NCBI GenBank assembly: GCA_017446125.1
Contig: JAFSRL010000185.1
Coordinates: forward strand, 1 to 9,481
From: Lachnospiraceae bacterium
GTDB lineage: Bacteria; Bacillota; Clostridia; Lachnospirales; Lachnospiraceae
Length of the DNA: 9,481 bases
Direction: 5' to 3'
In this document: piece after piece, positions 1-3,950 of the stretch
Layout: every line of letters begins with the position of its first letter
Numbering within the stretch: the first letter of the stretch is position 1
Notes under the pieces: generated by a model
The model's database searches: none
The model's input: the letters and a program-made list of their open reading frames with translations, nothing else
Told to the model about the DNA's origin: nothing
Position numbers and translations under genes: made by a program

Positions 1-206
1 ATCCGATGTATCTGTGTACGGTGATTCTGTTTTTGGCTATGCCGCTGGTGCTGGGCTCGCTCATCTCATTTGTGATCATGATGGTTTATCTTCCAATCAT
101 CGCCGGGCGCATCCGCAATGAAGAGCAGGTTCTGGAGAACGGGCTGGAGGGATACAGCGACTACAAAAGACGGGTACGTTACAAAGTGATACCGTATGTG
201 TGGTAA
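1..206 (+). CDS. Isoprenylcysteine carboxyl methyltransferase (ICMT)-like membrane protein, 3' end only
   Basis: This is the C-terminal end of a gene that begins before the window. The frame is open from base 3, where a Pro codon precedes Met-Tyr, matching the 'RHPMY' start of the catalytic part of the ICMT/phospholipid methyltransferase-like family. The first ATG at 6 is therefore internal. Two hydrophobic stretches follow, roughly the first 30 residues, and then the family's closing signature: an NEEQVL segment, an LEGYSDY segment, and a basic VRYKVIPYVW end. In this family the Arg/Glu-rich C-terminal motif helps bind S-adenosylmethionine at the membrane face. Bacterial members rarely have a known substrate and seldom methylate prenylated proteins. 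The gene stops 20 bases before the next coding start and probably shares its transcript. Family assignment is fairly secure; substrate is unknown. Confidence 0.75.
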   Translation, partial: PMYLCTVILFLAMPLVLGSLISFVIMMVYLPIIAGRIRNEEQVLENGLEGYSDYKRRVRYKVIPYVW

Positions 207-226
207 TGGCATAATAAGGAGCGCAA

Positions 227-712
227 ATGATTCTGCTGATTGAGAGCATTGTTCTCTGCGCAGCATTCACACTGATGGTGTATGTACTGTCAAGAGAACC
301 GATCAAAACTCTTTACAACTATCCGCCTGCAATACAGGAACGCGTGAAGTCGCTGGACGAGTATCGCGACAAGATTCCGACGAGAAGCGACAAAATGTCC
401 GCTAAGATACTCGCTGCGGTGATTATCGTCATTGTGTTCAGCCTGATTCTGAGATACATCAACGGATACACAACATTTACGGAAGGCTTCGGGTATGGCT
501 TTCTGCTATGGACGATTGTGAACGTTTACGATGCAGTGGTGATGGATATCATCTGGCTTTGCCATGATCCGCATTTTGTATTCCGTGGGACAGAGGATAT
601 GGTAAAGGAATATCATGATTACTGGTTTCATATTAAGCAGAGCCTGATTGGAGAGGTGATCGCGTTGGTGGTGTGTGCTGCTGTGGGGCTGGTGATACAG
701 TTTCTTTTGTGA
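227..712 (+). CDS. Unrecognised four-helix integral membrane protein
   Basis: I do not recognise this 161-residue protein. It starts with ATG behind a clear AAGGAG ribosome binding site (217-222). Predicted membrane segments are at about residues 1-21, 60-78, 86-113 and 139-161, with a polar, charged loop at 22-58 (YNYPPAIQERVKSLDEYRDK). The third segment contains acidic residues and a Trp (VNVYDAVVMDIIWL) and leads into a polar stretch with His, Arg and Glu (CHDPHFVFRGTEDMVKEYHDYW). Buried Asp residues and a following His/Glu-rich loop suggest a conserved functional site rather than a simple anchor, but this is inference. It lies 20 bases after the ICMT-like gene, so the two are probably co-transcribed and may act on the same membrane substrate. 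No signal peptide distinct from helix 1 is evident. Confidence 0.7.
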   Translation: MILLIESIVLCAAFTLMVYVLSREPIKTLYNYPPAIQERVKSLDEYRDKIPTRSDKMSAKILAAVIIVIVFSLILRYINGYTTFTEGFGYGFLLWTIVNVYDAVVMDIIWLCHDPHFVFRGTEDMVKEYHDYWFHIKQSLIGEVIALVVCAAVGLVIQFLL

Positions 713-731
713 TATTCCATCCGGCTGCTTG

Positions 732-760
732 TTGAGAGTGGTTTCAGAAACTGGTATGTT
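732..760 (+). promoter_or_regulatory. Candidate promoter with inverted repeat in the spacer
   Basis: TTGAGA at 732-737 and TATGTT at 755-760 are separated by 17 bases, and TG lies one base before the -10, making an extended -10. The spacer holds the inverted repeat GTTTC-A-GAAAC (741-751), which could be an operator. Transcription would start near 767, giving a leader of about 200 bases before the methyltransferase. Part of this element recurs before sir2 at 1878-1902. Called by eye. Confidence 0.45.
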
Positions 761-776
761 TATCGATGACAGATGG
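752..776 (+). repeat. Direct repeat copy 1 (promoter-like, 25 bp)
   Basis: These 25 bases match 1878-1902 at 23 positions, differing only at the 8th (T/A) and 17th (G/A) bases. The shared core runs from TGGTATG through TTATCGAT to ACAGATGG. Weaker similarity continues upstream: both copies are preceded by AGTGGTT and a GAAA run, the second copy being split there by a tandem repeat. The pair flanks the methyltransferase gene. Confidence 0.7.
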
Positions 777-785
777 TGGAATTAT

Positions 786-845
786 ATGCAGCATAGAGAT
801 CTCATCCGACGAAAACGATTGACTGCATCCCTAGGATTCAGCTAA
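786..845 (+). CDS. Possible 19-residue leader peptide
   Basis: A short reading frame opens with ATG, ends with TAA and would encode MQHRDLIRRKRLTASLGFS, a strongly basic peptide. A GGTGGA sequence at 775-780 sits at plausible distance for a weak ribosome binding site. It lies downstream of the candidate promoter at 732-760 and upstream of a terminator-like hairpin at 925-949, the arrangement expected of translational attenuation or attenuation of transcription. Frames this short occur by chance, so this is a hypothesis based on position only. Confidence 0.2.
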   Translation: MQHRDLIRRKRLTASLGFS

Positions 846-848
846 ACT
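819..848 (+). promoter_or_regulatory. Alternative weak promoter before the methyltransferase
   Basis: TTGACT (819-824) and TAAACT (843-848) are 18 bases apart. The -35 is near consensus while the -10 matches TATAAT at only four positions and has no TG extension. It would give a leader of roughly 120 bases, still containing the palindromes at 896-919 and the hairpin at 925-949. Confidence 0.25.
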
Positions 849-900
849 TAGATGTGGTAGAACCAGAGGAGTGCTGCGAGAAATGAATTGTTTTTGGACT

Positions 901-918
901 GGTCATATGACCCGGGTC
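901..918. repeat. Two overlapping perfect palindromes
   Basis: GGTCATATGACC (901-912) and GACCCGGGTC (909-918) are both perfect palindromes and share four bases. GGAC at 896-899 can additionally pair with GTCC at 916-919. They may be a dimeric regulator's site or form a hairpin in RNA. They sit seven bases before the terminator-like stem in the methyltransferase leader. Confidence 0.5.
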
Positions 919-924
919 CACCAT

Positions 925-949
925 TGGCGGGTAAGACACCCGCCATTTT
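925..949 (+). terminator. Terminator-like hairpin before the methyltransferase (terminator or attenuator)
   Basis: TGGCGGGT (925-932) pairs perfectly with ACCCGCCA (938-945) around a five-base loop, followed by TTTTC. The stem is GC-rich but the T-run is short. It could end transcription from the upstream membrane-protein genes, or act as an attenuator, since the methyltransferase ribosome binding site begins only about 14 bases later. ACCCG at 910-914 could pair with CGGGT at 928-932, which would break the hairpin, so two exclusive structures are possible. Confidence 0.5.
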
Positions 950-973
950 CGATTTATGATTTGGAGAACAGAT

Positions 974-1783
974 ATGGAAATAGCGGATGACAGAATAGAT
1001 GCCGGAAAGGCCTTTGACTGGGGCAGGGTATCAAGGGAATATGCCAGATACAGAGACATCTATCCGGAGGAGTTTTATCAGAAGATTGTGGACAGAGGGC
1101 TTTGTATAAGCGGGCAAGAAGTCCTTGATCTCGGCACCGGTACCGGCGTGTTACCGCGTAACATGTACAAATACGGGGCGGAATGGACCGGCACGGATAT
1201 TTCTCCGGAGCAGATTGAACAGGCGAAGCGAATGGCCTCTGCTGCGGATATGAAGATAGACTTTCAAACGGTTTCGACGGAACAACTGGACTTTCCGGCG
1301 GAGCACTTTGATGTGATTACGGCCTGTCAATGCTTCTGGTATTTTGATTATGAGAAGGTAATACCGAAACTGGCGGAGTTATTAAAACCTAATGGGAAGC
1401 TGCTGATTCTCTATATGGCGTGGCTGCCGAATGAAGATAAGATTGCAGGGGCAAGCGAAAAACTGGTTCTTAAGTATAGTCCGGATTGGTCGGGCGCAGG
1501 AGAAACAAGACATCCGATCCAACTTCCGGATATCGCTTATGATTATTTCGAGATCGAAGACCATGAAGAATATGATCTGCCGGTATCGTTCACCAGAGAA
1601 TCGTGGCATGGGAGAATGCGAGCCTGCAGAGGAGTGGGCGCATCACTGGCGGAGGAAGAATTATCCCGATGGGATGAAGAGCACAGGAGGTTGCTTGATG
1701 AAATCGCACCGGAACAGTTTAATGTCTTACATTATGCGGCGCTTACGATACTCCGAAAGAAGGTAAGACCCTTTATTTTATGA
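974..1783 (+). CDS. Class I SAM-dependent methyltransferase
   Basis: This 269-residue soluble protein has a Rossmann-fold methyltransferase core. Motif I, the glycine-rich SAM-binding loop, is VLDLGTGTG at residues 50-58. The acidic end of strand 2 is TGTDISPEQ (72-80), the adenine-side segment is around VSTEQLDF (100-107), and motif IV is FDVITACQCFWYFD (112-125). A beta-strand pair near LKPNGKLLILYM (137-148) follows. The remaining 120 residues form a variable C-terminal part that would set substrate choice, with Trp and Arg residues in the HGRMRACRGVG region. I chose ATG 974 because GGAG at 963-966 is correctly spaced; an in-frame ATG at 956 would add six residues but has no such site. Substrate cannot be told: small molecule is more likely than RNA or DNA given the fold type. 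It stands alone between two imperfect direct repeats. Confidence 0.85.
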   Translation: MEIADDRIDAGKAFDWGRVSREYARYRDIYPEEFYQKIVDRGLCISGQEVLDLGTGTGVLPRNMYKYGAEWTGTDISPEQIEQAKRMASAADMKIDFQTVSTEQLDFPAEHFDVITACQCFWYFDYEKVIPKLAELLKPNGKLLILYMAWLPNEDKIAGASEKLVLKYSPDWSGAGETRHPIQLPDIAYDYFEIEDHEEYDLPVSFTRESWHGRMRACRGVGASLAEEELSRWDEEHRRLLDEIAPEQFNVLHYAALTILRKKVRPFIL

Positions 1784-1836
1784 AAAGCCAGATACAATAG
1801 CAGTGATAAGACAACATTTATACAGTGGTTGGAAAT

Positions 1837-1878
1837 GGATCGGTAGAAATGGATCGGTAGAAATGGATCGGTAGAAAT
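1837..1878 (+). repeat. Perfect 14-bp tandem repeat, three copies
   Basis: GGATCGGTAGAAAT occurs three times without a break at 1837-1850, 1851-1864 and 1865-1878. A degenerate partial copy ending GGAAAT precedes it (to 1836), and GG of the following direct repeat continues it. There are no spacers, so this is not a CRISPR array. It ends at the extended -10 candidate of sir2, pushing the upstream AGTGGTT element 42 bases further away than in the related sequence at 734-776. Slippage could change copy number. Confidence 0.85.
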
Positions 1879-1902
1879 GGTATGATTATCGATAACAGAT
1901 GG
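1878..1902 (+). promoter_or_regulatory. Direct repeat copy 2, candidate extended -10 promoter of sir2
   Basis: This is the second copy of the repeat at 752-776. TG at 1878-1879 and TATGAT at 1881-1886 form a good extended -10; the expected -35 position (about 1858-1863) reads TAGAAA within the tandem repeat and is poor. Transcription would start near 1893, giving a 30-base leader with the sir2 ribosome binding site. The promoter reading is inference; the repeat itself is seen directly. Confidence 0.45.
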
Positions 1903-1924
1903 CGCAGCGCAAGGAGGACACGAC

Positions 1925-2644
1925 ATGACGGAAGAAATCAAAAAACTGAAGGAAATCATCGACCATACGGACAACATCGTTTTCTTCGGCGGGGCCGGGG
2001 TATCGACCGAATCGGGGATTCCGGACTTCCGGAGTGTGGACGGACTCTATCACCAGAAATACGACTACCCTCCGGAGCAGATTTTAAGTCATACGTTTTA
2101 CGTGACACGACCGGAGGAGTTTTTCAAATTCTATTACGACAAGCTGATCATCGAAGGCGTAAAGCCGAATAAGGCGCACCTAAAGCTTGCGCAGTGGGAG
2201 CAGGAAGGAAAGTTAAAGGCAATCGTCACGCAGAACATCGACGGGCTGCACCAGGCGGCGGGCTCCAAAACGGTGTATGAGCTGCACGGCTCGATTCAGC
2301 GCAACTACTGCGAGAAGTGCGGTAAGTTCTTCGATATGGACTATGTCAAAATGCATCCGCCCGTTCCGACCTGTGACGACTGCGGCGGCAGGGTAAAGCC
2401 GGACGTCGTGCTTTACGAGGAGGGACTCGATCAGGATGTGCTTTCGAACGCGGTGCGCGCGATTGCCCAGGCGGATGTCCTCATCATCGGCGGGACGAGC
2501 CTCGTTGTCTATCCGGCGGCGGGTCTCATCGACTACTACAACGGCAACAAGCTCATCCTGATTAACCGCGACAAGACGGGGCGGGACGCACAGGCGGATC
2601 TCGTGATTCACGGCAGCATCGGCGAGGTGCTTGACCAGATTTAA
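1925..2644 (+). CDS. cobB: Sir2-family NAD-dependent protein deacylase
   Basis: This is a 239-residue sirtuin, the usual size for a bacterial single-domain enzyme. It removes acetyl (or other acyl) groups from lysines using NAD+, giving nicotinamide and O-acetyl-ADP-ribose. Visible motifs in order: GAGVSTESGIPDFRS (23-37) of the Rossmann NAD site; TQNIDGLH (102-109); catalytic His121 in ELHGS; four zinc-ribbon cysteines, Cys129, Cys132, Cys150 and Cys153; and GTSL (190-193). The segment usually reading FGE after VKPDVV is YEE here (164-166). The start is supported by AAGGAGG at 1911-1917, seven bases before ATG. The gene appears to be its own unit, with a tandem repeat in front and a terminator at 2701-2727. 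The zinc ribbon and size argue for a metabolic CobB-type enzyme rather than a defence-associated SIR2 effector domain. Confidence 0.93.
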   Translation: MTEEIKKLKEIIDHTDNIVFFGGAGVSTESGIPDFRSVDGLYHQKYDYPPEQILSHTFYVTRPEEFFKFYYDKLIIEGVKPNKAHLKLAQWEQEGKLKAIVTQNIDGLHQAAGSKTVYELHGSIQRNYCEKCGKFFDMDYVKMHPPVPTCDDCGGRVKPDVVLYEEGLDQDVLSNAVRAIAQADVLIIGGTSLVVYPAAGLIDYYNGNKLILINRDKTGRDAQADLVIHGSIGEVLDQI

Positions 2645-2700
2645 AAACGCGATGAGAACAGGGCTATTAATATAGTAGAAAAACGAGCGATATTTCTGTG

Positions 2701-2727
2701 AAAACCCCTTGCGTGCCAAGGGGTTTT
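2701..2727. terminator. Intrinsic terminator after sir2
   Basis: AAAACCCCTTG (2701-2711) and CAAGGGGTTTT (2717-2727) form a perfect 11-bp stem with a five-base loop. A-run and T-run flanks make it symmetrical, so it could work in both directions. It ends 10 bases or fewer before the -10 of the rpsF promoter and contains that promoter's presumed -35. Confidence 0.85.
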
Positions 2728-2737
2728 GTGCTATGAT
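2709..2737 (+). promoter_or_regulatory. Candidate promoter of rpsF-ssb-rpsR
   Basis: A consensus-like extended -10, TGC-TATGAT (2729-2737), is preceded at 17 bases by TTGCGT (2709-2714) as -35. The -35 lies inside the sir2 terminator hairpin. Transcription would begin near 2744, leaving a leader of about 65 bases before rpsF. Confidence 0.6.
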
Positions 2738-2757
2738 TATGACTCGTGTAAGTATTC

Positions 2758-2787
2758 CTTGTATGCCCCGAAGCGGGCATGCCAAAG
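2758..2787 (+). promoter_or_regulatory. rpsF leader hairpin, possible S6:S18 autoregulatory element
   Basis: ATGCCC (2763-2768) pairs with GGGCAT (2775-2780) around CGAAGC; alternatively CCCG (2767-2770) pairs with CGGG (2774-2777), leaving a bulged C. An outer pairing of TTG (2759-2761) with CAA (2783-2785) leaves unpaired bases on the 3' side. Many bacteria regulate rpsF through an S6:S18 complex that binds a leader stem with a bulged CCG-type element. Position and compactness fit, but I cannot match the consensus with certainty. Confidence 0.35.
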
Positions 2788-2809
2788 ACCAAAAGGAGGT
2801 GAGAAACAG

Positions 2810-3100
2810 ATGAACAAGTACGAATTAGCCGTTGTACTGAGTGCTAAGGCCGAAGATGACGTGAGAAACGATGTCCTCGACCGGTGTAAGGCGCTGGTTG
2901 AAAAGCACGGCGGACAGATCACGAATGTCGACGAGTGGGGCAAGAAGAAGCTTGCTTACGAAATCGACAAGATGACGGAAGGGTACTACTATTTCATTCA
3001 GTTCGATGCTGAAGGACATACCCCCGGCGAGATCGAGTCCAGGATGCGGATCATGGATCATGTCATCCGGTACTTATGCGTCAGAAACGACGAGGCATAA
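2810..3100 (+). CDS. rpsF: 30S ribosomal protein S6
   Basis: S6 is a small-subunit ribosomal protein that binds 16S rRNA in the platform as a pair with S18. This 96-residue protein opens MNKYELAVVL and follows the family throughout, with GGQITNVDEWGKKKLAYEI (41-59) and the YYFIQFDA strand near 65-72, closing at HVIRYLCVR. The family length is about 95-100 residues, so it is complete. ATG 2810 was chosen because AAGGAGGTGA (2793-2802) is ideally spaced; an in-frame ATG at 2726 falls in the terminator/promoter region and would add 28 residues without family similarity. It is the first gene of the rpsF-ssb-rpsR operon, a conserved trio in Firmicutes, with ssb 13 bases after its stop. Confidence 0.97.
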   Translation: MNKYELAVVLSAKAEDDVRNDVLDRCKALVEKHGGQITNVDEWGKKKLAYEIDKMTEGYYYFIQFDAEGHTPGEIESRMRIMDHVIRYLCVRNDEA

Positions 3101-3113
3101 GAAAGGACGAATC

Positions 3114-3560
3114 ATGAACAAAGTAGTTTTAATGGGCCGTTTGACCAGAGACCCCGATGTAAGATATTCCCAAGGTGAAAATGCGAGCGCGATTGCGCGG
3201 TATACGCTGGCGGTGGATCGCCGTTTTGCAAAGCGTGACGATCCCAACGCGCAGACAGCGGACTTCATCAGCTGCGTTGCCTTCGGCAAGGCCGGCGAGT
3301 TCGCGGAGAAGTATTTCAGAAAGGGGACAAAGATCGTTGTCTCGGGACGCATCCAGACAGGTTCTTATACGAACAAGGAAGGCGTCAAGGTCTATACGAC
3401 CGATGTAGTTGCGGAGGAGCAGGAATTCGCGGAGAGCAAGAACAGCCAGGGCGGCGCAACCTACAGCGCGCCGGAAGATGGCGGCGCACCCGGGCCTGCA
3501 CCGGCAAGCGGATTTATGAATGTACCCGACGGAATTGAAGAGGAACTGCCCTTCAATTAA
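3114..3560 (+). CDS. ssb: Single-stranded DNA-binding protein
   Basis: SSB coats single-stranded DNA during replication, recombination and repair and recruits partners through its acidic C-terminal tip. The 148-residue protein has an N-terminal OB fold from MNKVVLMGRLTRDPDVRY (1-18) to about residue 105, including DFISCVAFGKAGEFAEKYFRKG and the VSGRIQTGSYTNKEG strand-loop. A Gly/Pro/Ala-rich linker follows (about 110-135), and the tip is EEELPFN. The canonical tip ends in Pro-Phe, whereas here Asn follows Phe. An AAAGGA site at 3102-3107 precedes the ATG; an in-frame ATG at 3006 overlaps rpsF and is rejected. Its position between rpsF and rpsR is typical and couples replication supply with ribosomal protein output. 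Confidence 0.97.
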   Translation: MNKVVLMGRLTRDPDVRYSQGENASAIARYTLAVDRRFAKRDDPNAQTADFISCVAFGKAGEFAEKYFRKGTKIVVSGRIQTGSYTNKEGVKVYTTDVVAEEQEFAESKNSQGGATYSAPEDGGAPGPAPASGFMNVPDGIEEELPFN

Positions 3561-3589
3561 TCGCGGGTGAAACAGACAGGAGGCTTATC

Positions 3590-3850
3590 ATGGCTTTTAC
3601 GAGAGAGAGGTCTGACGGACCGATGCGCAGACGCGGCGGCATGCACAGACGCAAGAAGGTCTGCGTGTTCTGCGGCAAGGACAATGAGATTGATTACAAG
3701 GACGCGACGAAGCTGCGCAAGTATGTTTCGGAGAGCGGCAAGATTCTTCCCAGAAGAATCACCGGCAACTGCGCGAAGCACCAGAGAGAGTTGACGGTTG
3801 CAATCAAGCGCGCAAGACATCTGGCGATTCTGCCTTACGCTGCGGAGTAA
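3590..3850 (+). CDS. rpsR: 30S ribosomal protein S18, zinc-ligand (C+) form
   Basis: S18 partners S6 on the 16S rRNA platform. This 86-residue protein has a basic N-terminal arm (RRRGGMHRRKK), the CVFCGKDNEIDYKD region, GKILPRRITGNCAKHQR and AIKRARHLAILPY, all hallmarks of the family. Cys25, Cys28, Cys61 and His64 form a likely zinc site, so this is the C+ version rather than the zinc-independent version that some bacteria carry as a second copy for zinc starvation. The ribosome binding site AGGAGG lies at 3578-3583, six bases before ATG. It ends the operon; a strong terminator follows 24 bases later. Confidence 0.97.
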   Translation: MAFTRERSDGPMRRRGGMHRRKKVCVFCGKDNEIDYKDATKLRKYVSESGKILPRRITGNCAKHQRELTVAIKRARHLAILPYAAE

Positions 3851-3874
3851 CGCGTAAAATCAATGCAAAGAAAA

Positions 3875-3907
3875 GGAGCACAGGCGTTTGCCTGTTGCTC
3901 TTTTTTT
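3875..3907 (+). terminator. Intrinsic terminator after rpsR
   Basis: GAGCACAGGC (3876-3885) pairs with GCCTGTTGCTC (3890-3900), a ten-pair stem with one bulged T and a GTTT loop, followed by seven T. Flanking A-run and T-run could extend the pairing. It separates the ribosomal protein operon from gdpP. Confidence 0.92.
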
Positions 3908-3920
3908 GCGCCATCATTTA

Positions 3921-3929
3921 TGATACAAT
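3921..3929 (+). promoter_or_regulatory. Extended -10 candidate promoter of gdpP-rplI-dnaB
   Basis: TGA-TACAAT forms an extended -10, 22 bases before the gdpP ATG. The matching -35 position (3901-3906) falls in the T-run of the preceding terminator and has no good match to TTGACA, so the extended -10 would have to carry the promoter. Start of transcription would be near 3936, leaving a very short leader. Confidence 0.5.
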
Positions 3930-3950
3930 AGACAATCGGACGGAATAACT

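Noticed and set aside
1837..1878. Tandem repeat as a CRISPR array
   Set aside because: The 14-bp units are contiguous without spacers and no cas gene is nearby.
1925..2644. Sir2 protein as an anti-phage defence effector
   Set aside because: It is a short single-domain enzyme with a complete zinc ribbon and catalytic motifs, with no partner domain or defence neighbour such as a TIR, Argonaute or nuclease.
2213..2785. 190-codon open frame on the minus strand opposite sir2
   Set aside because: It mirrors the codon pattern of sir2, has no ribosome binding site, crosses the terminator and resembles no family; the plus-strand protein has complete sirtuin motifs.
2726..2809. N-terminal extension of rpsF from ATG 2726
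   Set aside because: It begins in the terminator T-run, lies upstream of the probable transcription start and bypasses an ideal ribosome binding site at 2793-2802.
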